The translations under genes were made by a program, and so were the position numbers. Below the pieces are notes generated by a model. That model was not told the origin of the DNA. It did no database searches and saw nothing but the letters and a program-made list of their open reading frames with translations. A DNA stretch of 64,000 bases, from assembly GCA_030734395.1 (NCBI GenBank), contig JAUZTG010000039.1:1-64000 (forward strand). Reading direction: 5' to 3'. Within the stretch, counting starts at the first letter, position 1. The number at the start of each line of letters is the position of its first letter. The DNA comes from Sarocladium kiliense. Taxonomy: Eukaryota > Ascomycota > Sordariomycetes > Hypocreales > Sarocladiaceae. Shown here in pieces: positions 1-9,779 of the stretch.

Positions 1-58
1 TATCTCCTTATATCTCCTTAAATCTCTTTATCTCTCTTTATACCTCTATTTACCTCTT
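1..58. repeat. Pyrimidine-rich low-complexity repeat
   Basis: The window opens with imperfect copies of a 10-base unit close to TATCTCCTTA, drifting to TCTCTTTA and TACCTCT. It is AT-rich with pyrimidines on the plus strand and has no open frame. It looks like simple-sequence DNA next to a degraded repeat region; it may run on upstream of the window. Confidence 0.7.
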
Positions 59-149
59 AAATTATCTCTTATGTAAAATAGCCTCAGCAAGATAGCTTAG
101 TTAGAACCCAAACCCAATCCCAAACCCATCCGTAATGCCAGACTCGTTG

Positions 150-169
150 CTACTACTAAAACTACTAAA

Positions 170-202
<33 letters not shown>
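150..202. repeat. (CTA)n microsatellite
   Basis: A trinucleotide CTA/ACT repeat, interrupted by two ACTAAA units at its left end and uninterrupted from about 171 to 202. It lies in non-coding DNA and is likely length-polymorphic. Confidence 0.9.
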
Positions 203-2212
203 GTACAAAGCGTCACTCGTATTATCATGCAGTTTTGTAATGACATGAAATTACTTCTTTTTCGTCCGTGCCATCCCTCTCCCGACCTCCTTCCCCTGTT
301 CCTAGCTCCCAGCTTCCTGGCTCCAAAACGCTTGATGTACCGCCACCACCAAAGACAGCTGTTTCTGGTTGTTGGCTACTCACCACCATGACCAAGAATG
401 CAGAGGACCCTTCGTAAACTGGAAGGCGATAGAAGGACATCTTCTTTTTCTTTCGCTCTGTACAAATCTAGAATATTATATCTCCCCTTTATACAATAGT
501 TAGCTCTCCCCGTCCGCTGCACTATCTTCCACGCCACGTCCCAGACAACTGATCACAAGATGGCCGCCCAAGACGTCGAATAGCAAGCCTGGAGAGTCTT
601 CCACTATATGTTAACCCGAATCACAGACCCTTATCTGCTGCAGGGTTTCTTAGCGAATATGCATACCGTCCACATTGTATCACAACCGCTAGCCGCGAGG
701 CACTGCTGGTGTGGTGCGGCTGAGGCTGCAGGCGGATTTGGATACGAATGAAGGCAGGGATTAACAGTGCTTCAGTGTTACCCTAACATAGCTCATCGTA
801 TTAATCAAGGCACGGACAACTACTATTCTCTTATGTATGCCTTTATTTTATCAAGTTCTTATCACCTGGCTCATTTCTAGCACTCTTCGTAGGGCTAGGC
901 AACCTCTTCTTCTTCTTCTTTTTTCCCCCGCTGTAGTGTTTTGTTTTTGCAAAGGCTCGAGACGTCCAACGTCAGTTGAACAAAACACTCGGTCTGCGTG
1001 GCATATTAAACCGATATGGCGCCGTGCTTAGTTCGAGATCACTGCCTTGGGGCGGCGAGCGGGCCGCTGCCGCTGTATGTCGACGGCTTCGCCCAGGTTG
1101 TGTTCGACTTCAACAGTCAACGGCCGCTGAGATTGTCTTCGCCAATATGCCCCCAAAACGCAACTTGCAGGGCCTACAACACCATTGTCAGCTTTAGTAG
1201 TGCTTGCAACACGGAGACCACTCAGGTTCGGGGCGTCCTTACGCTTGAGGAGGATCAGATCATTGCGACGATGCCGCAACGCGTTTACTGATGTAAAAGC
1301 ACAGGGACCTAGGGAGTGCAGAGGAAGACAATGCCTCATGTTACGAACATTTCTTTCTCAAATACCAGCGAGGGCTTCAGTTCAATGAGCACGCAACCCC
1401 GGCGAGGCCCGAGAGCCCGAAACATATCAATGAGAGCAACAGGGGCCCCGAAGAGCTGCCTTGGCTGAACCACCCTTTGTCATCAGGGGGCTTCAACTAC
1501 ACGAGCTTCATTAGGCAAACAAGCGAGGAGGGCTTTTTAACGGGTCCAGCGCTGCAACTTCTCCACCGCCTTCGTCAACCTAGCAATCGAAGTCGCAAAC
1601 GAGACGTGATTTCACAGTGATCAAATGGTACCGACTCAGGAATCAGTCCCGCTACCCTTTCAGTGTGAAGTCCACAGCGCGATCTGTATGGAGGATTTGC
1701 TATCTATAACACCAACGAGGCATCGCTCTTCATACGCGGGCTGGCCCGGCAACTCCTTTAGCAAGAGGTGGAAAAGATTAGTGTGAATGTATCCCGTGGC
1801 GACGAGCTCTCACCCACCATGAATGGACGAGATAACTACACTTGCGGCGACCCCGCTCGAGGAGTTCACCAGCAGATTACACGAGCTGTCCCAATGGTAT
1901 GCTCTGGTGGGTAAGCTAGGAGACGATGGTTGGGTGCTTAGCTTGCGAACCAGTGTGCGATATCTTCGATGCCTAGTATCGGTGACCGCAAGAAAGAGGC
2001 CCTCGAGACGATGGATACGGTTCCGAGCACGAACAAAATAATATTATTATCTTATTGAGGATTATTTCCCTTAGACTATTATAGAAATAATAGACGTAGC
2101 CACAATTCTTACAAACTTCATTAGAATTTTAAATATTAATAAAAGCCTAGGATCTCGTCGGTGACAAGCATAGCTTAGTAAATAGAACGCGCACAGTAGA
2201 TAGAGGTAGGCA

Positions 2213-2568
2213 GAGGCTGACAGCTAGTCGGCTTAATTCAAGTCTAGTCTTACGGATAGCCATTTTTCAGCTTCGCCGTCTCGGCAGTTTACTATTCTAT
2301 ACTTAGTCCCTTTATGATATTAATTCGGAGACTCGTAAAAGTTGATCTCAGTTGACTTCACTCTTACTGTGGAGACAGGTAGTTAATGCTTATGATTCGC
2401 TATAATACGCTTTGTTTACAAGGGTCTTGTTGGACTCAAGGTCGATCACTAGCGGGCTGCCTGGACTTCATACCCACAGTAAAGGTGACATCGTCAAGAT
2501 CATACTTTAGACCCTCGTCCTTTTCTATCAGCTGCGACCTAGACAAGTGGAGGCTGACAGCTAGTCGG
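2213..2568. repeat. 19-base direct repeat pair (2213-2231 and 2550-2568)
   Basis: The sequence GAGGCTGACAGCTAGTCGG occurs twice in the same direction, with 318 bases between the copies. The flanks differ. It may be what remains of a duplicated or transposed segment; no terminal inverted repeats or transposase are seen. Confidence 0.6.
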
Positions 2569-2719
2569 TGAAAAAACAGTCCGTTTCAGAAGGTTGTCTT
2601 AGCTATGATTGACTTTGCCATACTGATTGAAATAACTATAAGAATAGTGGTTCTAGATGAGAAGCCCATTTGAATTTTACTCCTCAGTTCAGACTTTATT
2701 CATTACTCCTTCCTCAGCA

Positions 2720-2726
2720 TATATAA
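2720..2726 (+). promoter_or_regulatory. TATA box of the small secreted protein gene
   Basis: A TATATAA element lies 55 bases before the ATG at 2775, followed by a short pyrimidine/A-rich leader. The spacing fits a TATA-type fungal promoter with a short 5' UTR. Confidence 0.55.
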
Positions 2727-2774
2727 CTCATCTCACTGATTGATATCTCTTCGAGATTTACCCCCAATCCAACA

Positions 2775-3197
2775 ATGCACACTCTACGTTTTCTTGTTGC
2801 GTTGTTCGCAGCCTTTTCCCTGGCAAATGCTTGGCATTTCACCGCCATGACTAAGAACGGATTCTGCGGCAAGCGACGCACCTTCTACAGTAGTATGGGT
2901 GATACCGGCTGCTACGATATTCCGAACGAAACCGCCGGCAAGGTCAACTCCCTTGTCTTTTGTACTATGCCATGGACTCGCTGTAGTATCACATTGCACA
3001 GCAAGGCAGGATGCAAAGGGGACCTTCTTGGATCTTCAGGCAAATCCTGGCCCTCGATCTGGGAGGATAAGAAGGGGAATGATAAGAAAGTTCGGACAAG
3101 GAGTTTCAGGATTCAAGGCTGCAAGAAGATTGGAACCACACTGGACATCACTAAGTGTTATAATGGAAAGACCCCTTGGGAGAAGAACTCGTGTTGA
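2775..3197 (+). CDS. Small secreted cysteine-rich protein (effector-like)
   Basis: A 140-residue single-exon protein. Residues 1-19 form a clear signal peptide (hydrophobic core LRFLVALFAAFSLA, Ala-X-Ala cut before WHF). The mature part of about 121 residues is basic and has eight cysteines, an even number that could form four disulfides. It has no membrane segment after the signal peptide. The start at 2775 is preceded by a TATA box and is the first ATG of the frame. I do not recognise the family; size, secretion and cysteine content are those of candidate effectors or small antimicrobial proteins. It sits next to AT-rich, repeat-like DNA, where fungal effector genes are often found. The plus-strand frame starting at 2899 that overlaps it is a shadow. 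Confidence 0.75.
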   Translation: MHTLRFLVALFAAFSLANAWHFTAMTKNGFCGKRRTFYSSMGDTGCYDIPNETAGKVNSLVFCTMPWTRCSITLHSKAGCKGDLLGSSGKSWPSIWEDKKGNDKKVRTRSFRIQGCKKIGTTLDITKCYNGKTPWEKNSC

Positions 3198-3832
3198 GAG
3201 ATGCGCAGCTCAGTATCGGGTAGTGCGGAGACACCAACTTCACGATGGGGAAGATGGGTTTCAAATCACTCTACGCAGACTATTATCCTCATCAAATCCG
3301 GAAGTAGGCCACGTGAGGGGCGAGACGGATTGATCAGCATTGCAAGGATAATAGCACCTATCATTCATGTCGCATCGAGGTTAACGATCTCTTAGGATGA
3401 CTAGGGAATATTCATTGTGAATTCAAATGGACTCATTCAGTCTAGATCTGCTATGCTTACTAACCATCTCAGATACTTGCAGAGCTCGCTTAGTTAGGAT
3501 AGAGAGAACACCTTTGTTAGGCCTCCGGCTAACTTGCTGAAACGCGCCTTCATGATTGCCCATACACTGATTCATAGTGCTGTGGCAACACACAACTAAC
3601 CTGGAAGAGCAATGAATACTGCACTTGACGAGCATATTAATAGGGGTCGAGATCATTAGTCAATATCTACACCAGGCTACACTAACAGGCACAGAGAAGC
3701 ACAGAAGCCGAGGTCTCATTCTTCATTATATACTAATTAGACTCCGCACTATCGCCAGCTTGCTCGTATAGTGATGGTCAGCTGTGGAAGGTAAATTCTC
3801 GACGTGTAGCACAGTTCGTTGGGCTTGTATTA
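3198..3832. other. Intergenic DNA between convergent genes
   Basis: This holds the 3' flanks of the secreted protein gene and of the LPMO gene. Only short open frames without family features are present, and no RNA gene or repeat was seen. Confidence 0.6.
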
Positions 3833-5202
3833 TTAGACCACCCTTGGAATACACTGAGAGTACCACTCCGACTGCCTGTGGCATACTAATCCTGCTTGGC
3901 AAGCTTTTGGGCCACCCCAGGAATGGCCGCCACACTGTGCCCATGCTGCAGAGAGCTGAGGTACACTGCCAGATGTTGATGTGGTTGTAGGCTGGATGTG
4001 ACTAGACTGCTGGACTAGAGGTATACATTGAGAGTACCACTCTGACTGTCGGCTGCATAGAAGCCCAGCCTCACAGGCCTTTGGACCATTCCAGGAAACA
4101 CCACCACACTGGCCCCAAGCTACTGCAAGATTCGATGGATTGGTTGTTGCAGAGGTAGAGGTAGGTTGATATTGTCGTGGCGTACTCGTCGTCGCCACAG
4201 GCTCTTTGGTTGACTTGTTGGCACCAGGGATGCATGAGAATACCACTCGGACTGGCGATGGCATTCGAGGCCATATTCACATCGCGTCGGGCCAGTCCAC
4301 CCAATACCACCGCACTTCGCCCACAATTTCGCGGTCCCTGCCGGGTTACTTGTCGATGATGACGCCGTCGATGAACTGGTGGTGTCTGGGCGCGGAAGCA
4401 TTGAGGTAGCAGTTGTGGTTGCTCTTGAGGTGGTGGTACTTGTAGAGCTGCTCTTAGGGGCACCGCAATTCTGACCGCGCGGCGAAGCAGGTTTCTCAGA
4501 TGCGCCTTGCACATTCGGCCCAGGATCCGGAAACACCACATCAAACATCTCGACAGTACTACAGCCGTTGTTGACATTGGCCACGAACATGTTTGGCCGA
4601 CTGGAGAATGGCACCGCGGAGGCGCGGCTGGTGATGCTCGTTCCCAACGATCGACTGCCGATTGTGTCTGCGTCGGCCTTCCCGGCTTTGTTCTTTGAAA
4701 GGCTCCCTGCAGTGCTTTTTATCGTAATTCTCGCACAATTCATGTACATCTCGCGGTTGCCGATCCGATTGAACCAAGACCATGCAAAGAGCGCATCTCC
4801 AGCTGGGGAATCCTGCGGTATGGTAAATTGCCAGCTGGAATGGAGGGGACAACTGCCGTGGAAAGACTGGATAACTGTCCAAGAGTTCCCTTTGTCGTAA
4901 GAAAGTGACGCTTGACAGCTGCCTCCGTCGTGCGTGGCGCCACCAGTAATAGTGAAGTTGTAGTCTCGTCCTTGTTCCCACGTGGCAACAGACTGCCCCT
5001 GAGAGGTGCCGATGAGAGAGTGGTAGCCTTTGCAAGGGAAATTACTACCATCTGATCTAAGAGGGTCCACGAGGTTATAATCAACATTAGTTGTGAAGGG
5101 GTTGTATCGGGATCGAAAGGGCGGCGGCCAGCTCATCTCCATATGAGCCTCGGAGAGCGGGACGACGGTGAGAAGGGCTGACAAACACGCGAATGCCTTC
5201 AT
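3833..5202 (-). CDS. AA11-type lytic polysaccharide monooxygenase with three CBM1 modules; frameshifted
   Basis: A secreted copper enzyme that should cleave chitin oxidatively. The start at 5202 gives an ideal signal peptide (MKAFACLSALLTVVPLSEA) cut just before His, the N-terminal histidine of the copper brace; the longer frame from 5274 would spoil this. The second brace histidine is probably in ATHDGGSCQ and the axial tyrosine in REMYMNC. After the catalytic domain (about 210 residues) come a Ser/Thr linker and three CBM1 repeats, each with the CGG..W.GP..C..GL.C.RQSEWYS pattern, joined by Thr/Ser linkers. In the first CBM1 the expected Gln-Cys codons after WYS are one base short (about 4233-4236), so the frame closes at 4120, while the other two CBM1 modules stay open in the next frame to a stop at 3833. 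I saw no intron that would repair this. It is either a mutation or a sequence error. Confidence 0.8.
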
Positions 5203-7020
5203 TATCGTGTTTAATCCGTGTTGGTAATTTGCTGAAGTGTTAAAGAAGTCAAAGTATTTCTTTAGGTCGGTCAAAGTATTTTCTACTGGCAGCCTGTCAC
5301 AGGTTTATATTCAGTCCAACATATGGTGGCGGCGGGGGATGAATTCCTGGCATCAAGCCAAGCAGATGGAGCGCGACAGTGACAAGCTTCTCGCGAAAGT
5401 TTTCACAGCTACCCGCCTCGTGGTAGGAGTTCTCCACTCTGAATTCTTGTCTCTTACTCTGCCAAGCTTGGGGGGGAAGCGTGGGAAGTGGAACAGTTTT
5501 ACACGATAGCATTCTAGCTCAACTTACATGTATTCAAGTGCCTGGGTTATGGAATTAGTCAGGAGTGTCGCCATCGGTACTAAAGCCAAGCGGGCAACTC
5601 GCAAGTGAAGAGCAGGGCTGTGTTCTTCTTAATGAAAGCGGTCGGGTTCATGACCTTGCTACCATGGTCGGTCGCACGAACGATGTCGGAATCGTGAGCC
5701 TTACTCAATTCTACAGCAGTCTTGAGATAGTCTCTTTCTCCAGTGGCTCGTGTCGCAACCTTGTCTGGAATGTTTCGCGTAAAACAGCACGACCGCAAGG
5801 GCGACGCGTGCCTGAGACATTGGCAGCAATGGCATGCTAAGCTTTACTATCAATTCCCCAGCCTTCCTGTATTCACAAGTATTCACAGGAACGGAACCCT
5901 ATGTTGTTCTGTATTCTCATCGCTACCACGCGCGCTAAAGTATGCACAAGCTTAAGCTTATCGCCTCCGAAACCCTCACACACCACAGTAGACCATCACG
6001 ACATGTGGGATCAACGTCAATCAAAACGACTCTTGTATTCAGGACGAATGGCTGTCTTTCCTTCTTGATTTCAAAGAAGACTCAAGGTTGCAGAACAATG
6101 TCATTTAGCCGATCTCTTCCTCTCGTGCAAGTCTGAATCCGGATGATTTGAGCGCCTAGGGTGCGCAAGGATGTTTGATGACCAGCTACCTGCGCGAGGT
6201 TCAGGTATCCGCACGAGTAAGCTTTCTAGCAAAGGAAACGATTCTGATACCCGAGGAGGTCTCAAAAGCCCTGCGAAGGCACTTCCCGCCGACACTATAT
6301 CCAGCCTTTTCGAGGAACGTGGCCTGCGCCTGGTCCGTACAAAGTGTGTCAATACTATGCTGTCCGCGTTGGTTCAGTCTAGCACTATTATTATGAGACT
6401 CAACTAACAAAGATGCAGTAAAGTCGTTCATATTCTCATTTCTTGTCACTTTGGCCTTCCGGCGCGCTGTACGTATAGTTTGAGTTTGGCCAAGTCGCCT
6501 GCAAGCTGTACTTGAGTTTCCGGATCATGTATTAGAGTAGTTGCGGCGCCATGATGCAATGTTCACTGCTCAGGTTAGAATCGCGATTCCGAGATGTCTC
6601 ACAGCCAATGCACTCTTAAGTTTGCACGGAAGACGCAGGGCTTGCAGCCGACATGGCGGGAAGACCGCTGATGAGCCCCAACAAACCATTTCGTGAAAGA
6701 GCGGCTAAATCGTCAACGTCATAGCCAAGGTCTGGAAAAAGGTAGCAAACGATCGACCTTCAATCCTGTTCATACCAGCTGGTGACCTAAAACTGCTTCA
6801 TGCCAGGGAACGCAGAACGGTGCGGCTTTTCAAATGCAACAGACTCTGTTAACTGTGGTAGAATCCGTCTAGAGGGTCGGAACCCTCGTCAAGTAACTGT
6901 TTAGATTCCAAGCTATACGAACAGACTAAGTCTACTCTGACGTCCAGTCACCGCCAATCTTCGGGTTCTGAACCTTCACCTTTGACAGACTCATGTTAGA
7001 GGTTTCTCAACGCCAAATTA
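5203..7020. other. 1.8 kb intergenic region
   Basis: This is the LPMO promoter side and the 3' flank of the anchor-B gene. Several short frames on both strands overlap each other, have no family features and lack convincing splice-linked partners. I see no gene, RNA gene or repeat here. Confidence 0.55.
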
Positions 7021-8897
7021 CTAGGTTTGACTCACAAGGAATACACCATGTTCGATCGTGTTGATGAGAACGTAACCTGACCTGAACCCAGCGTAACTGG
7101 ACCAGCTGCCAAGGAACTGCAGGGAGCCACCACCATCTTCATTATCGTCCTCAGGGTAGGTATCAAACCATGCAACCTCGTAGACACCACTTCCATTTGG
7201 CTTCTCAGGGATGGAGCTGATGTCAAGCACAGAAAGGCCTGCTCCGTAATTGGACTGGTAGCTGTAGTTGCCGAAGACGTATCTTGCATATTGTCAGTCC
7301 CGTCTGTGCGCCTGAACATTGCAGCTGCGTGGGATGGAAGCGTATGTCGCAACTCACTGGTTGTGGTCAATGGTCTTCCTTGGTGACTGGTAGTAGCCTG
7401 TCTGCTTGGGGTTCTCGAGATTTCGGATGTCCCAAATGAATGTAGTTGCGTGGCCATTCGCTCCTGGACCACGTCCGTCAACCTCATCATATTCGTCATC
7501 CATGATCAGCCATTCTTGATTCTCCTTGTCCAAGACCCAACCCTGGTGAGTATACGTGGCTCCTTCGTAAGAAGTCACAGACACCAGCTGCGGCTCTTTC
7601 TTGTCCGTCACATCGTAGATAGTCTGTGTTCAAGTATCAATACCGATTAGCTCTTAAGACCTGCTTGGTATTGTCGGAGAGAACATACCAGACTGTCTTC
7701 ATTGTATCTAGAGACGGCCTGTCAGTATTTGGAAATGGAATGTGGAGGTCACACGAGCATGTCTGCAAGAAAGGGGCTCTTACCCGTAGCAAATTTCACG
7801 ACCCTGAGATTGGTTAGTCTACATTTGCCAGTGCTGAATGGGTTGTTGAAGTTACCTGGTATTTTGTATGAGGCCCTTTGTAGATAAGGCACTGGGCGTC
7901 ATGCACGTAACCGTCCATGGCGGCACATCCTGGAGACGTCGGGTTGGTGGGGTCTAAGGGCAAATCGTGTTAGATGCGAGTGGTCTTCAGCTCTGGTTTC
8001 AGGCGATTGAGGTACTTACCCTCAAGATCTAGGAAGATGAGTCCACTTCGGCACTCGGATGTCCGTGGGCGAGCTCCTACGACATATGCGAATCCGGAGT
8101 CGTCGTTCGTCAGAACGTTGTGTGCTCGACCGTCAGGGAGGTTCTGCAAAGCGTGAACACCGTCGTCAGAGGCCGAACAGTAGAAGGAAAGAGGTGAAGA
8201 GTACGTACACCATAGAATCCAGTGAGATCTTCTGTAGGGTCAAAGACAACGGGGTTGCGGTAATCAATATCGAGCAACTTCTTCAGATCAAAGATCTGGA
8301 TATGATGATCGTATGACTCGCTGCCAACCACAATGTAGTGCTTAAAAACACGGATCTCTCTCCAGATCGCAGCGACTGCGCCAGCTGTTTGAGGTAAACG
8401 TCCGAGATAGCGCAGCTTGCCACCCAGGATGACCTACTTCAAGTGTTAGTAAGGTTCGTGTTGTTTTATTGCCATTCGTTGAGCAGTACCTCCGCAAACG
8501 CAGCACCGTCAGCCTGCGCAATGATGGCGAATTCTCTCCCGTCGTCGGACTCCCAGCCCCAAGAGGAAGACCCCTGTCCCGTTTCACTTCCAAAGGCCGA
8601 ATGTGGCAGGAAGTGATGCAAGTTCATATTCTTGCATCGGAAGAAGAAATTAGGCTGGTCCCGGAATGGCACAGCCTTCCCGTCTCTGCATTGCGCGAAA
8701 TGGAGCTCAACGTATGGGTCTTCAGCCTGTGCTATCCTCATCGAAGCACGCTGGTCCCATTGTCGAAACTTTTCCGACATGATGCGTTCATGCATGAGAC
8801 CATTGTCGTACAGCTCGGCAGCTCGAGTCTCATTTTTGGGAACCTCCTTGCCCATGGCGAGCGCCGCAAGGGCAGTGAGAGTAAGGGAGTATCGCAT
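7021..8897 (-). CDS. Secreted choice-of-anchor-B / LVIVD-repeat protein, eight exons
   Basis: A 473-residue protein after splicing. Exons on the minus strand: 8897-8490, 8433-8209, 8143-8020, 7953-7856, 7803-7784, 7707-7689, 7623-7358 and 7282-7021; the sum is 1,422 bases. All introns are GT-AG, and the first has a TTACTAAC branch site. The start at 8897 gives a signal peptide (MRYSLTLTALAALAMG); an in-frame ATG eight codons upstream would weaken it. Across the joints the chain reads NDDSGFAYVVG, IFLDLEDPTNP, REICYGYNEDSL, IYDVTDKKEPQ and FIWDIRNLENP, the beta-propeller-like repeats of the choice-of-anchor-B family. The biochemical role is unknown; an extracellular or wall-associated place is inferred from the signal peptide. 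Exons five and six are only 20 and 19 bases, but both are needed to join the conserved motif. Confidence 0.85.
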
Positions 8898-9779
8898 GGT
8901 GGTACGATTGTCTTGTATCAACCTAAGTCCACGAAGAGTGTCGATTTGGCAATTGGAGCGGGAGATACGGAACCAAACACGGCGTGAGACCTGGATTGAG
9001 GGACATGCGCAAAGTTGACAGGATGGACGATGTTTGCTATTTGAATGGTCTCCAGGACCTCATGTCCGCAAACGCGAACTTACAAGGACCAACCTTTATG
9101 GGCTGGGCCGTTTGTACGACCGTTCAGGCAGGTAATTGACAAGAAGAGGGCAAGATCGCCACAAAGCAAAAGTGCCCCGGGTGATAAGGTCTGTTGATTT
9201 GTGAACCCAAGAAATGACCCTCGACCCTGCAGCGGAACCCGGCCGATCCAACCCAATGCTTACTTGGCTGTGGATGGCGAAAGTCTTGGGGATCATGGTG
9301 TCTTAAGGTTGTGATGGACGGCTAAGCTACTATAATAGGCAGTCGCTAAGCCTGGGTGCGGAGAATGTTGTTCAACTGCCAGACTCAGTTGTGGGGCGGA
9401 CTGTTCTGGAAAGCAATGGGCGGCCAATAAGAACCATAAGAGAAACGTTCACGGAGGTAACGCAGCTCGTGTTTCGTATCACAGACAAGAAAATGTCTCG
9501 GGGGAGGCGCTGTGATGGGTACAACAAAGCCATTGTGTAAGAAGGGACTGATGTAGAGAGAACGTCGGAGCTAAGCTACCTTACCCTACCTACTGCAGTG
9601 TAACTGGTCCTACCTACCGGGAAGTGCCTCGCCGCAATCAACATCTACCACGACCAGTTGAGCGGAAGAGTCATTAAATCTGAACAATGTATTGCATTAG
9701 GTATAAGACATTACGACCACGGCTTGTGGTATTTCATTAAACATTATAGTCCTGGGCGAATGTGATTTACAGCTAACAG
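8898..9779. other. Intergenic region between anchor-B gene and Zn2Cys6 gene
   Basis: This is the promoter side of the anchor-B gene and the 3' flank of the regulator gene. No open frame with family features, RNA gene or repeat was seen. Confidence 0.55.

Larger units (their letters stand above)
203..2774. other. Gene-poor, partly AT-rich region with gene-like debris
   Basis: No intact gene is visible. Around 1370-1620 the plus strand holds an open stretch of roughly 80 codons with no start codon that reads like protein, and about 1680-1850 a second open stretch in another phase; both are broken by stops. From about 2040 to 2150 the DNA becomes strongly AT-rich. A 19-base direct repeat lies at 2213-2231 and 2550-2568. 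The picture fits an eroded gene or transposon remnant, but I recognise no family in it. Confidence 0.5.

Noticed and set aside
4113..4260. An intron that would repair the LPMO frameshift
   Set aside because: The best donor and acceptor (GTATTC to CTTGCAG, 121 bases) leave the wrong phase and would still lose the Gln-Cys end of the first CBM1.
4071..4577. 168-codon minus-strand frame inside the LPMO gene
   Set aside because: It is the third phase of the linker/CBM1 region and shows no CBM1 pattern; it is not part of either reading of the gene.
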